From positions 1 to 64,000 of the forward strand of contig JAZRKQ010000011.1 in assembly GCA_045646385.1 (NCBI GenBank): a DNA stretch of 64,000 nt, written 5' to 3'. The notes under the pieces were generated by a model. It did not search any database and was not told the DNA's origin. It saw only the letters and a program-made list of their open reading frames with translations. Source of the stretch: SIG455 sp045646385. GTDB lineage: Bacteria > Bacillota > Clostridia > UMGS1810. Below, piece after piece: positions 16,248 to 24,802 of the stretch. The first letter of the stretch is position 1. Each line of letters opens with the position of its first letter. A program made the position numbers and the translations under genes.

Positions 16248-17673
16248 GGGTGCAATATTTGATTTGGATGGAACTATTCTTGATTCAATGTTTATATGGG
16301 ACACAATTGGGGAAGATTATCTTCGTTCTCTAGGTAAAAAACCAAACGAAAATCTTGCAGAGGTTTTCAAGACTTTCACACTTGAGCAGGCTGCTGAATT
16401 TTACCGGAATAATTATGGGATTACTCTTTCAGTACAACAAATTGTTGAAGGTATAAATAATATGGTGGCAGAAATATATCAAACAAAAGTAACATTAAAA
16501 TCAGGCATAAAAGATTTTTTGAAAAAACTGCAAAGAAATGGAGTGAAAATGTGTATTGCAACTGTCACAGACAGAAGTATTACAGAAAGAGCATTAAAGA
16601 AGTTAGGTGTACGTGAATACTTTTCCGGAATATTTGTTTGTTCTGAAATTGGATATAGCAAGGAAAACCCTGAGATATACAGACAAGCGCTAAAACATCT
16701 TGAATCTGAAAAAACTGAAACAGTAGTTTTTGAAGATGCGTTTCACGCAATAAAAACAGCTAAAGAAGATGGATTTAAGGTTGCGGCGGTTTATGATTCA
16801 CACGAGCCAAGACAAGAGGAAATAAAAGAAATTTCAGATTATTACATAGCGGATTTTGAAAGTTTTTGTTTTAAGACGAAAATAAAATCGACACTGTCTA
16901 TTGCAGGTAGTGATTCAAGCGGCGGTGCAGGTATTCAGGCGGATATAAAAACTATGACAATGAATGGTGTTTATGCAATGAGTGCAATCACTGCACTTAC
17001 TGCTCAAAATACGCTTGGGGTAAGAGCAGTTTTAGAATCTACACCTGACTTTCTTAAAGAACAACTTGATGCGGTATTTGAAGATATATTCCCTGATAGT
17101 GTAAAAATCGGAATGGTATCATCGAGCGAGCTGATAGATGTAATTGTAGACAGATTAAAGTTTTATAATGCAAAAAATATCGTTGTAGATCCTGTAATGA
17201 TTGCGACAAGCGGATCTGCTCTTATAAAAACAGATGCAATGAGGGCATTAGTTACAAAACTACTGCCCATTGCAACTGTTGTAACTCCAAACATTTCTGA
17301 GGCAGAAGTCCTATCGGATATGAAAATTAAGGGCAAGGCAGATATGATAAAAGCGGCAGAGTTTATTGAGAAAAATTATGGGTGTAGTGTTCTGCTAAAA
17401 GGCGGTCATAGTATAAATGATGCAAATGATCTTTTGTGCAAAAACGGCACGTTCGTATGGTTTGATGGTAAAAGAATTGATAATCCTAACACTCACGGAA
17501 CGGGATGCACTTTATCAAGTGCCATAGCATCGAATCTTGCTAAAGGATTATGCCTCGTGGATGCGGTAAGGAAAGCGAAAGATTACATATCAGAAGCACT
17601 TGCGGCAGGTCTTGATTTAGGAAAAGGCTCAGGGCCAATGAAACATAATTTTATAATAAGTAGTAGAATCTAA
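16240..17673 (+). CDS. thiD: HAD phosphatase-HMP(-P) kinase (ThiD) fusion
   Basis: A two-domain thiamine enzyme of 477 residues. Residues 1-212 are a beta-phosphoglucomutase-like HAD phosphatase with all four motifs: DLDGT (8-12), the Thr of motif II near 108-110, Lys 141 and the acidic pair ED at 165-166; it should be active. Residues 216-477 are ThiD, which phosphorylates HMP and HMP phosphate: AGSDSSGGAGIQAD, VVDPVMIATSGS and NTHGTGCTLSSA are present. There is no thiL in the operon. I infer that the HAD part may dephosphorylate thiamine monophosphate so that a pyrophosphokinase elsewhere can make TPP. A general house-cleaning phosphatase is the alternative. Confidence 0.9.
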   Translation: MIKGAIFDLDGTILDSMFIWDTIGEDYLRSLGKKPNENLAEVFKTFTLEQAAEFYRNNYGITLSVQQIVEGINNMVAEIYQTKVTLKSGIKDFLKKLQRNGVKMCIATVTDRSITERALKKLGVREYFSGIFVCSEIGYSKENPEIYRQALKHLESEKTETVVFEDAFHAIKTAKEDGFKVAAVYDSHEPRQEEIKEISDYYIADFESFCFKTKIKSTLSIAGSDSSGGAGIQADIKTMTMNGVYAMSAITALTAQNTLGVRAVLESTPDFLKEQLDAVFEDIFPDSVKIGMVSSSELIDVIVDRLKFYNAKNIVVDPVMIATSGSALIKTDAMRALVTKLLPIATVVTPNISEAEVLSDMKIKGKADMIKAAEFIEKNYGCSVLLKGGHSINDANDLLCKNGTFVWFDGKRIDNPNTHGTGCTLSSAIASNLAKGLCLVDAVRKAKDYISEALAAGLDLGKGSGPMKHNFIISSRI

Positions 17674-17777
17674 ACTATTCGATTCTTCTTTGTATTACTA
17701 ATAAAAAAACAAACAGGAATAAATTTCAATGTCGACGGAAATAATTATTGTATCAAAAAAGAAAGGATTTGAGCCTT

Positions 17778-18212
17778 ATGATAGAGCAGGATACAATAAA
17801 ACTTCTCCGAGAATGTGACGCAGGTGTTAAAATGGGTATATCGTCAATAGATGATGTGCTGGAATATGTCGGCGGTGATGAACTTAAAAAGAAATTAAGC
17901 GAATGCAAAGACGAACACGTAAAACTTGATAACGAAATTCAGGAACTTTTAGATAAATATAAAGACGACGGCAAAGAGCCTGCTGCAATTGCAAAAGGAA
18001 TGTCGTGGATGAAAACGAATGTAAAACTTGCCATAAACGACTCAGATGAAACTATAGCAGACCTTATGACCGACGGTTGCAATATGGGTGTAAAATCACT
18101 CAATAAATATCTTAATAAATACAAAGCGGCAGACGAAGTATCTAAAGATATAACAAAGCGCCTTATAAATCTTGAAGAAAAACTTGCTGTAGATATAAGA
18201 AAATTTCTATAA
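17778..18212 (+). CDS. Small all-helical protein, ferritin-like/DUF2383-like bundle
   Basis: Unassigned 144-residue soluble protein. The ATG at 17778 is 10 nt after GAAAGGA; an upstream TTG at 17748 has no ribosome site. Four amphipathic helices are predicted from the heptad pattern. An AGVKMGISSIDDV segment near the N-terminus is echoed by CNMGVKSLNKYL at about 105, a hint of internal duplication. The phrase EHVKLDNEIQELL recalls the four-helix DUF2383 group, but this is a resemblance only. It has its own terminator and is convergent with the PocR-AraC regulator. Confidence 0.6.
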   Translation: MIEQDTIKLLRECDAGVKMGISSIDDVLEYVGGDELKKKLSECKDEHVKLDNEIQELLDKYKDDGKEPAAIAKGMSWMKTNVKLAINDSDETIADLMTDGCNMGVKSLNKYLNKYKAADEVSKDITKRLINLEEKLAVDIRKFL

Positions 18213-18215
18213 ATT

Positions 18216-18246
18216 AAATCCCCGTTAAAAAACGGGGATTTTTTTA
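18216..18246. terminator. Bidirectional terminator
   Basis: AAATCCCCGTT and AACGGGGATTT flank an AAAA loop; a T run follows on the plus strand and an A run precedes it. Confidence 0.92.
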
Positions 18247-19071
18247 TTGTTTTAAATATTTTTTGGGCGAAACACCAAATGCTTTTTTAAACACGCGCAA
18301 AAAGTAGTTATAATCGGAAAAGCCTACTGCACTTGAAATGTCAGCAATTTTCAAATCGGTAGTTTTTAGAAGCAGTTTTGCTTTTTCAAGTCGTTTTTTC
18401 TTGATATATTTTGCTATTCCGCCGCCTGTATACTGTTTCATTATTTCGTAAAGTTTGGTGCGACTTATATTAAAATCCGAACAAAGCAGTTCAATGGATA
18501 TTTCTTCGCTGAGATGACTATCTATATAATTTTCAATACCCTTAATTAACTGCTTGCCTGAAAGACGCACCATTTCCTTTAGCAGAATATACTCTGTAAA
18601 AGCATCAAGGATTTTTGCTGCTGCAAGTATTTGTTTGTTATTTTTGTATTTAATTTTTTTTATACTTTTATCAAGATTTTTATCTATATCATACTGAATG
18701 CACAGACTATGCATTTGTTCTGCAAGTTTTTCGCGGTTTTTGTTGTCGGTTACCTGCCCGAACATCATATAGCCGATAATTCTGTCGTTTTCCTTAATAG
18801 GTGCTGCTGCCTCGGTAAGTCCTGCATGGCACTTGTATATATGTAAAGATTTTGTTTCACTGCATCGCCTGCAGGCATCCTCATCGCAAGTACGGCATTT
18901 CTCGTTAAATTGTGGATTTTCACGCATATGCATACAAAATGTTTTTTTATCAAGCGGATATGATATCAGTTCCGTATAATTTTCATCAAACAAAACAATT
19001 TTAATACCCGTAAGTACATAAAAATCCTGCATCAGTTCCATAAGTTCTTTATCCTGAAAAAGCAACGTCAT
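18244..19071 (-). CDS. AraC-family regulator with PocR sensor domain
   Basis: DNA-binding activator, 275 residues. The ATG at 19071 is about 6 nt after GAGAGGTGG; the longer frame to 19191 has no ribosome site. The N-terminal PocR ligand-binding domain (about 5-140) has the conserved cysteine cluster C-R-T-C-x4-C-x2-C and the later C of KCHAGLTEAAAPI. Two AraC helix-turn-helix motifs fill the last 100 residues, ending GFSDYNYFLRVFKKAFGVSP. It is transcribed divergently from the sugar isomerase operon and is the obvious candidate controller. A possible own promoter is TTGATT/TATAAT at 19124-19151 (minus, 16 bp apart). Confidence 0.88.
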   Translation of the reverse strand: MTLLFQDKELMELMQDFYVLTGIKIVLFDENYTELISYPLDKKTFCMHMRENPQFNEKCRTCDEDACRRCSETKSLHIYKCHAGLTEAAAPIKENDRIIGYMMFGQVTDNKNREKLAEQMHSLCIQYDIDKNLDKSIKKIKYKNNKQILAAAKILDAFTEYILLKEMVRLSGKQLIKGIENYIDSHLSEEISIELLCSDFNISRTKLYEIMKQYTGGGIAKYIKKKRLEKAKLLLKTTDLKIADISSAVGFSDYNYFLRVFKKAFGVSPKKYLKQ

Positions 19072-19086
19072 AAAAATCCACCTCTC

Positions 19087-19127
19087 GGACAAAATTACAG
19101 TTTTCTGTATGATAGTACCTATAATTA
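19087..19127 (+). promoter_or_regulatory. 41-bp conserved promoter/operator element, copy A
   Basis: This stretch matches the minus-strand stretch 39748-39708 at 36 of 41 positions without gaps. It includes TTACAGTTTTCTGTATGATA (from 19095), which contains the small palindrome TACAG-tttt-CTGTA, and ends in a TATAAT -10 (19120-19125). A proper -35 at 17 bp is missing, as expected for an activator-dependent promoter. It drives the isomerase operon, whose ATG is about 50 nt beyond. Confidence 0.8.
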
Positions 19128-19179
19128 TAACACAAATAATTATAAAATCAATATATAAATTAAATTCAGGAGGTTTATT

Positions 19180-20577
19180 ATGGGTAAACAAACATTTGCT
19201 TTGTATTTCGGAAATCGTGGCTTTATGCCTGCCGAACTTATCGAGGGTGCCCGTGAAGATATGGTAAAGGCTGTAACTGATGCGGGTTATAACTATATTA
19301 TGATGGACAAAGATGCCACACGCTATGGTGCTGTAGAAACACGAGATGAAGGCAGGCTTTATGCCAAATGGTTAAAGTCTCACGAGGGTGAGTACGATGG
19401 TGTAATTTTGTGCATGCCGATATTCGTTGACGAGAACGGTGCAATTGCTGCTTTGCAGGATGCAGGTGTGCCGATTTTGATGCAGGCATATCCTGATGAA
19501 ATAGGTAAGATGGACTTTCAGCATCGCAGAGATGCATATTGCGGAAAATTTTCTGTAACAGACGTATTTGAACAGTACGAAGTGCCCTATACTGTTATGA
19601 CTCCGCACGTTGTTCATCCGCTTTCGGCTGAGTTTACACAAAATCTGCATGATTTTGCGGCAATATGCCGTGTTGTAAATGGCATGAAACGCTTTACAAT
19701 TGGCTGTATTGGCGCAAGAACAACTGCGTTTAAAACTGTTCGTTTTGACGAACTTACAATGCAACGTCACGGAATAAATGTAGAGTGCTTTGACCTTTCA
19801 GAACTTTTTGAATTTGTACGTGCAAAATCAGATGATGATGAAAAGGTAATTGCTAAAAAAGCCGCTTTAGAGAATTATACCGATTTTACAAATGTTCCTG
19901 AAGATAAAAAGATAATGCTTTCTAAAATAAGTGTTGTTATAGATGAATATATCGATACATATCACCTTGATGCAATTGCTCTTCGTTGCTGGAACGAAAT
20001 GGAAACATACTTAAGAGTATGTCCGTGCGTGCTTCTCAGTGAACTTAACGACAGAGGAATTACTGCTTCGTGCGAGATTGATATGTGTTCGGCAATTACC
20101 ATGCGTGCGCTTTCTCTTGCTACAGAAGGTCCTGCCGCTTGCCTTGACTGGAATAACAACTATGGTGACGATCCTGACAAAGTTATTCTGTTCCATTGCG
20201 GATCAACTGCGCAGAAACTTATGGCAGAAAGAGGTACTGTAACATCTCACAAAATGTTTGATAAAGGCGATCCCGGAAGCGGTTGGGGTACCAATGAGGG
20301 AAGAATTGCAGCATTCCCCATGACATTCTCTAACTGCAAAACTGAGAACGGAAAAATCACCATATACTTCAGCGAGGGTGAATTTACAGGCGAAGATATC
20401 GAAAAAGAATTTTTCGGTTGCGGTGGTGTTGCTAAAATCGACGGTTTGCAGGATAAACTTATCAAACTTGCAAGGGGCGGTTTCAAACACCATACAACTG
20501 TTGCAAACGGTCATGTAAAATATGTACTTGAAGAAGCATTTAAGTACTATCTTGGTTATGACGTTGTTGAAATATAA
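19180..20577 (+). CDS. L-fucose/L-arabinose isomerase-family sugar isomerase
   Basis: Predicted metal-dependent aldose-ketose isomerase, 465 residues, the first step of a sugar catabolic operon. The Rossmann-like N-terminal half includes DGVILCMPIF. The C-terminal half has the family metal/active-site block: ALRCWNEM, then ASCEIDMCSAITMRAL, with acidic ligands, then LFHCGST and a GSGWGTNEGRIAAFPMTF segment. It is shorter than E. coli FucI (about 590), as in the L-fucose isomerase-like subfamily. The ATG is 6 nt after AGGAGG. Which sugar is used cannot be read from motifs. Confidence 0.82.
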   Translation: MGKQTFALYFGNRGFMPAELIEGAREDMVKAVTDAGYNYIMMDKDATRYGAVETRDEGRLYAKWLKSHEGEYDGVILCMPIFVDENGAIAALQDAGVPILMQAYPDEIGKMDFQHRRDAYCGKFSVTDVFEQYEVPYTVMTPHVVHPLSAEFTQNLHDFAAICRVVNGMKRFTIGCIGARTTAFKTVRFDELTMQRHGINVECFDLSELFEFVRAKSDDDEKVIAKKAALENYTDFTNVPEDKKIMLSKISVVIDEYIDTYHLDAIALRCWNEMETYLRVCPCVLLSELNDRGITASCEIDMCSAITMRALSLATEGPAACLDWNNNYGDDPDKVILFHCGSTAQKLMAERGTVTSHKMFDKGDPGSGWGTNEGRIAAFPMTFSNCKTENGKITIYFSEGEFTGEDIEKEFFGCGGVAKIDGLQDKLIKLARGGFKHHTTVANGHVKYVLEEAFKYYLGYDVVEI

Positions 20578-20591
20578 AGGGGCGGTACAAT

Positions 20592-20933
20592 ATGGTAAAT
20601 TCATTCAATGACAGACATGAATATGATATAACGGAAATCCCTGATTTTGAAGATGTTTACCTCGATGAATTGCTTACTGAATGCGGACCATCAAATATGA
20701 ATCTTTATGCACGTGTGCTTTTGAAACCCGGTAAAGAAGTATTTCGTCATCAGCATGTGGGCGAAAGCGAAAGCTACTTTATTTTGTCTGGTAGCGGCAT
20801 ATTTGATGATGACGGAAAGATGATAGAGGTTAAAAAAGGCGATATAACTTTTACGCCTGACGGTCATTATCACAGAATTATCAATAACGGAACCGAAATG
20901 TTGGAATTTATGGCTTTAATTATAAAGGAATAA
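20592..20933 (+). CDS. Small cupin-domain protein
   Basis: A 113-residue single cupin domain with the metal-binding set HQH, E in GESESYF, and later H in DGHYHRI, plus GSGIFDDDGK. Such proteins in sugar operons may be mutarotases, epimerases or lyxose-type isomerases, or bind a sugar for sensing; the sequence does not decide. It starts 14 nt after the isomerase stop, with a GGGGCGG ribosome site, and is followed by the kinase gene after 18 nt, so it belongs to the operon. Confidence 0.8.
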   Translation: MVNSFNDRHEYDITEIPDFEDVYLDELLTECGPSNMNLYARVLLKPGKEVFRHQHVGESESYFILSGSGIFDDDGKMIEVKKGDITFTPDGHYHRIINNGTEMLEFMALIIKE

Positions 20934-20951
20934 TCACAAGGAGTGAGTAAT

Positions 20952-22415
20952 ATGCTCTTAGGCGGACTTGATGTAGGTACAACCGGTTGTAAACTTACTA
21001 CATATGACGATAAAGGAAATTTTGTATACAATTCATATCAGGAATATGAGGTAAATCGTCAGGGCGGTGAGCATGAGATAGATGCAGAGGTAATTTTTGA
21101 TGCTGTCTGCGATGTCTTTGCTGATACTGCTAAAAAATATCAGTTATCTGCAGTTGGTGTTACAACTTTCGGTGAAACTTTTGTTGCACTTGACGAAAAT
21201 GATAATGCTCTGCTTCCTTCAATGTTGTACACCGACCCACGCGGAGAAGATGAGTGTAACTATCTGTGTGACACTTTGGGCGAAGATAGGATTATACATA
21301 TTGCAGGTGTAAAGCCTCACCAGATGTACAGCCTGCCAAAGATTATGTGGATCAAAAATAATCGACCCGATATTTATTCAAAAATCAAGCGCATTATGCT
21401 TATGGAAGATTATATAGTTTATAAACTTACAGGAGTAGCGGCTATTGATTATTCGCTCGCGGCAAGAACTATGGCTTTTGATATCCGCAGTAAATGCTGG
21501 AGCGATGACATACTCGACGCTGCAGGCATAGACAAAAACTTGCTTTCTGTTCCCGTTCCTGCATTTAATGTGGCGGGTGAACTTAAATCAGATATTGCAC
21601 TAAAATTAGAGATGGATAGCAATATAAAAATAATCAATGGTGCACACGATCAGGTTGCAGCGGCTGTTGGTGCAGGTGTTTTTGAGGTTGGTCAGGCAGT
21701 AGACGGAACAGGCACGGTTGAATGTGTAACACCGGTATTCGATAAAATTCCGGAAAACGATGTTCTCTATGATGAAGGATATTCTGTTGTACCCTATGTG
21801 TTTGACGGCACATATGTTTGCTATGCGTTGTCTTTTACCGGCGGTGCAGTTATAAAATGGTTTAGGGATAATATGGGCGCCGGAAAATCTTATGCCGAAC
21901 TTGATGATTCCGTAAAAAATGAACCTACAGGAATTTTGGTTATGCCACATTTTGCAGGTGCGGCAAACCCATATATGGATAACGGCTCTAAAGCGGCTAT
22001 GGTTGGTTTAACACTTGAACATACAAACGCAGATATTTATAAAGCGCTTATGGAGGGTGTTACTTACGAGATCATGACCAATATTGAGCACCTTGAAAGT
22101 TTTGGCATAAACCTTAAAAAACTGTATGCAACAGGCGGAGGTGCTTCATCTGACGTGTGGCTGCAGATAAAAGCGGATATTTTAGGCAGACCTGTGGTGG
22201 CGCTTTCTGCAAAAGAGGCAGGTGCTTGCGGTACTTGTATGATGGCAGGTGTTGCAACCGGAATTTATAAGGATTTGTACGAGGCAAAGAAAAATTTCGT
22301 AAAAGAAAAAAAGACCTTTGTACCCAATGAAAATAATGTGGAAATATACAGAAAATATTATGAGGGATACAAAAAAGTTTATAATGCAGTTAGACCGATA
22401 ATTAATGAAATATAG
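20952..22415 (+). CDS. FGGY-family carbohydrate kinase
   Basis: Phosphorylates a ketose (xylulose-, fuculose- or ribulose-like) from the upstream isomerase. 487 residues. The ATG at 20952 is 8 nt after AAGGAG; the GTG at 20943 overlaps that site. The N-terminal phosphate loop is GLDVGTTGCKLT. The catalytic Asp is probably in NGAHDQVAAAVG, and ATGGGASSDVWLQI is the C-terminal adenosine-binding motif. Third gene of the operon. Confidence 0.9.
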   Translation: MLLGGLDVGTTGCKLTTYDDKGNFVYNSYQEYEVNRQGGEHEIDAEVIFDAVCDVFADTAKKYQLSAVGVTTFGETFVALDENDNALLPSMLYTDPRGEDECNYLCDTLGEDRIIHIAGVKPHQMYSLPKIMWIKNNRPDIYSKIKRIMLMEDYIVYKLTGVAAIDYSLAARTMAFDIRSKCWSDDILDAAGIDKNLLSVPVPAFNVAGELKSDIALKLEMDSNIKIINGAHDQVAAAVGAGVFEVGQAVDGTGTVECVTPVFDKIPENDVLYDEGYSVVPYVFDGTYVCYALSFTGGAVIKWFRDNMGAGKSYAELDDSVKNEPTGILVMPHFAGAANPYMDNGSKAAMVGLTLEHTNADIYKALMEGVTYEIMTNIEHLESFGINLKKLYATGGGASSDVWLQIKADILGRPVVALSAKEAGACGTCMMAGVATGIYKDLYEAKKNFVKEKKTFVPNENNVEIYRKYYEGYKKVYNAVRPIINEI

Positions 22416-22429
22416 ACGGAGGATTACAA

Positions 22430-23269
22430 ATGTTAGTTGGTATGAAAGACATATTAAAAATAGCGGAGGCGCGTAAATGTGCCGTTGGTACATTTAATTC
22501 ACCAAATATGACGTGCCTTAAAGCGGTTATTGAGGCGGCAGAGGAACTTAACGAGCCAATCTTTATAACCCACGCACAGATACACGAGGAAAAGGGCTTA
22601 TGCAAAATGGACGAAATTGCACCGCTTATGCTTTTTATGGCGGACCGTGCAAAAGTTCCTGTATGTGTGCATCTTGACCATGGAACTGATTTAAACTATG
22701 TAAAACGTGCACTTGACCTTGGTTTTACATCTGTTATGTACGACGGAACCGAAAGCGGCGACAGTGAAGAGATGAACTATGTAAACACATCTATTGTTGT
22801 AGAAATGGCACATAAGTACGGCGTTGCGGTAGAAGGTGAAATAGGCTCAATGGGCGAGCGTGATTCCGGTGTCAGCAGTGACGAGAGCATCTATACCAAT
22901 CCAGAAGATGCAAAAAAGTTTGTTGAAAGCACAGGTGTAGATGCACTTGCATGTGCATTTGGAACGGTACACGGAATGTATACACAAGAACCAAGACTTG
23001 ATTTTAACCGTTTACTTAAAATAAGAGAACTTGTAAATGTCCCCATTGTTATGCACGGCGGAAGCGGCGTAAGCGTTGAGGATTACAAAAAAGTAATAGA
23101 ATGCGGTGTACGTAAAATCAACTATTATACATATATGGCAAAGGCAGGCGGAAGCGCCGTTGCTGCACTTGAAGACAAAACATATTTTCACGATATAGAA
23201 GTTGCAGCAATGAACGCAATGAAAGAAGACGTTAAAAATGCCATAAAAATATTTGCCGGAAGAATATAA
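22430..23269 (+). CDS. Class II fructose-bisphosphate-type (ketose) aldolase
   Basis: Zinc-dependent aldolase that splits a ketose phosphate to dihydroxyacetone phosphate and an aldehyde, closing the operon's pathway. 279 residues. VHLDHGTD has the zinc ligand and catalytic aspartate, VEGEIGSMG the acidic ligand, then ACAFGTVHGMY and VMHGGSGVS with further zinc histidines. It resembles GatY/KbaY and FbaA; the substrate may be tagatose-, fructose- or sorbose-type. The ribosome site is GGAGG, 6 nt before the ATG. A terminator follows. Confidence 0.9.
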   Translation: MLVGMKDILKIAEARKCAVGTFNSPNMTCLKAVIEAAEELNEPIFITHAQIHEEKGLCKMDEIAPLMLFMADRAKVPVCVHLDHGTDLNYVKRALDLGFTSVMYDGTESGDSEEMNYVNTSIVVEMAHKYGVAVEGEIGSMGERDSGVSSDESIYTNPEDAKKFVESTGVDALACAFGTVHGMYTQEPRLDFNRLLKIRELVNVPIVMHGGSGVSVEDYKKVIECGVRKINYYTYMAKAGGSAVAALEDKTYFHDIEVAAMNAMKEDVKNAIKIFAGRI

Positions 23270-23277
23270 AACATCAG

Positions 23278-23313
23278 ACTCACCTGTATATAAATGCGGG
23301 TGAGTTTTATTTT
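23278..23313 (+). terminator. Terminator of the isomerase-aldolase operon
   Basis: ACTCACC (23278-23284) pairs with GGTGAGT (23299-23305), followed by TTTATTTTT. Confidence 0.85.
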
Positions 23314-23321
23314 TGCTTAAT

Positions 23322-23357
23322 TTGACATTGACTATAAAATATGTTATACTATATAAT
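23322..23357 (+). promoter_or_regulatory. Promoter(s) of the MATE exporter gene
   Basis: TTGACA (23322-23327) and TATACT (23345-23350) are 17 bp apart. A second overlapping set, TTGACT (23328-23333) and TATAAT (23352-23357), is 18 bp apart. Confidence 0.75.
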
Positions 23358-23388
23358 GAAAAATTTTGTGAAATCGAGGTAAAAAGAC

Positions 23389-24765
23389 GTGTTAAAAAAT
23401 TTAAACGCACCCACGGATATGACCGTTGGCACGCCGTGGAAAAGTATAGCATTGTTTACGTTGCCTATGCTTATAGGAAATATTGCTCAGCAACTGTATA
23501 GCACAGTTGACAGTATAGTTGTTGGTAAGTATATCGGTGATAACGCTCTTGCGGCGGTCGGCAGTGCTATGCCCATACTCAATATGTTACTTGTACTTTT
23601 TGTTGGAATTTCAGCAGGAGCAAGCATTATGGTTTCTCAGTATTTCGGTGCAAGAAACCGTGAAAGTCTTTCTGTTACTATTGGTAACTGTATTACCGTA
23701 ACATTGGTTGCATGTGTTGCGCTTGTACTTATTGCTACTCCGTTTATACGGCCGATATTGATTTTTCTTAATACGCCTGAAAGCATATTGGATTGGTGTG
23801 CCGATTACCTTATGATATCGCTTATAGGTATTGCAGGCATGGGGTTTTATAATATTTTAAGCGGTATTATACGCGGTATGGGCGACTCTTTTTCGGCACT
23901 TGTATATCTTTTGGTTGCAACGGTTATTAATATCGTGCTTGATATTTATTTTGTAGCGTCGCTCGGTATGGGTGTACCCGGTGTTGCTTTGGCAACTGTT
24001 ATTGCACAGTTTGTATCATCTATACTTTGTATGATAAAACTGTCTAAAATGAACGAGTTTTTTGATTTTGGTTTAAAATATTTAAAACCTGTTTCATCTT
24101 ATGTTAAAACTGTTATAAAATTAGGTTTACCATCGGGTTTAACACAGGCGATAATGTCGTCTGCCATGATTATAGTGCAGTCGCTTACAAATCAGTTTGG
24201 CGAGCAGTTTATAGCGGCAAACGTGGTTATTATGCGTGTGGACGGGTTTGCTATGATGCCGAACTTCTCGTTTGGTATGGCACTTACAACCTATGCAGGA
24301 CAAAACGTCGGCGCAGGCCTTTACGATAGGGTTATAAAAGGTGCAAAGCAAGGCACTCTTATGGCTGTTATCTGTTCAACTGTTATTACGGGAATAATAT
24401 TAATATTCGGAAAATGGCTTATGGGCATATTTACAGACACTACTTCGCTTGTTGATATGAGTTATTCGCTTATGAAGATACTCGCGGTAGGTTATATAGC
24501 AATGGCGGTTACTCAAAGCCTTTCGGGTATTATGCGCGGTGCCGGCGATACCATGACACCTATGTGGATATCCCTTATAACCACCGTTGTAATACGTATT
24601 CCCGTTGCATACGGAATATCGTACCTTACGGCAACGCCCGAAATGCCGAACGGAATTAAAGAGTGTATCCAGATTTCTCTTTTGGCATCATGGGTATTGG
24701 GCGCAGTATTTACAGCAATATTTTATGGAAGAGGAAAATGGAAGACAAAAGCACTTAAACAATAA
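23389..24765 (+). CDS. MATE-family multidrug/toxin exporter
   Basis: Twelve-helix cation-coupled antiporter of the MATE/DinF group, 458 residues. The GTG at 23389 is 8 nt after GAGGT. The N-terminal helix block PMLIGNIAQQLYSTVDSIVVGKYIGDNALAAVGS (positions 23463-23564) is diagnostic: short marks are QQLY and AAVG. The second half repeats the fold (KLGLPSGLTQ, ALTTYAGQNVGAG). It stands alone between its own promoter and a palindromic terminator. A decayed relative is found at 43685-43969. Confidence 0.92.
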   Translation: MLKNLNAPTDMTVGTPWKSIALFTLPMLIGNIAQQLYSTVDSIVVGKYIGDNALAAVGSAMPILNMLLVLFVGISAGASIMVSQYFGARNRESLSVTIGNCITVTLVACVALVLIATPFIRPILIFLNTPESILDWCADYLMISLIGIAGMGFYNILSGIIRGMGDSFSALVYLLVATVINIVLDIYFVASLGMGVPGVALATVIAQFVSSILCMIKLSKMNEFFDFGLKYLKPVSSYVKTVIKLGLPSGLTQAIMSSAMIIVQSLTNQFGEQFIAANVVIMRVDGFAMMPNFSFGMALTTYAGQNVGAGLYDRVIKGAKQGTLMAVICSTVITGIILIFGKWLMGIFTDTTSLVDMSYSLMKILAVGYIAMAVTQSLSGIMRGAGDTMTPMWISLITTVVIRIPVAYGISYLTATPEMPNGIKECIQISLLASWVLGAVFTAIFYGRGKWKTKALKQ

Positions 24766-24768
24766 TTT

Positions 24769-24802
24769 AAAACGCAGAGCAAAATTTTGCTCTGCGTTTT
24801 TT
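24769..24802. terminator. Bidirectional palindromic terminator
   Basis: A perfect 32-base palindrome, AAAACGCAGAGCAAAA and its complement, lies between the convergent MATE and mtaB genes. Confidence 0.92.
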
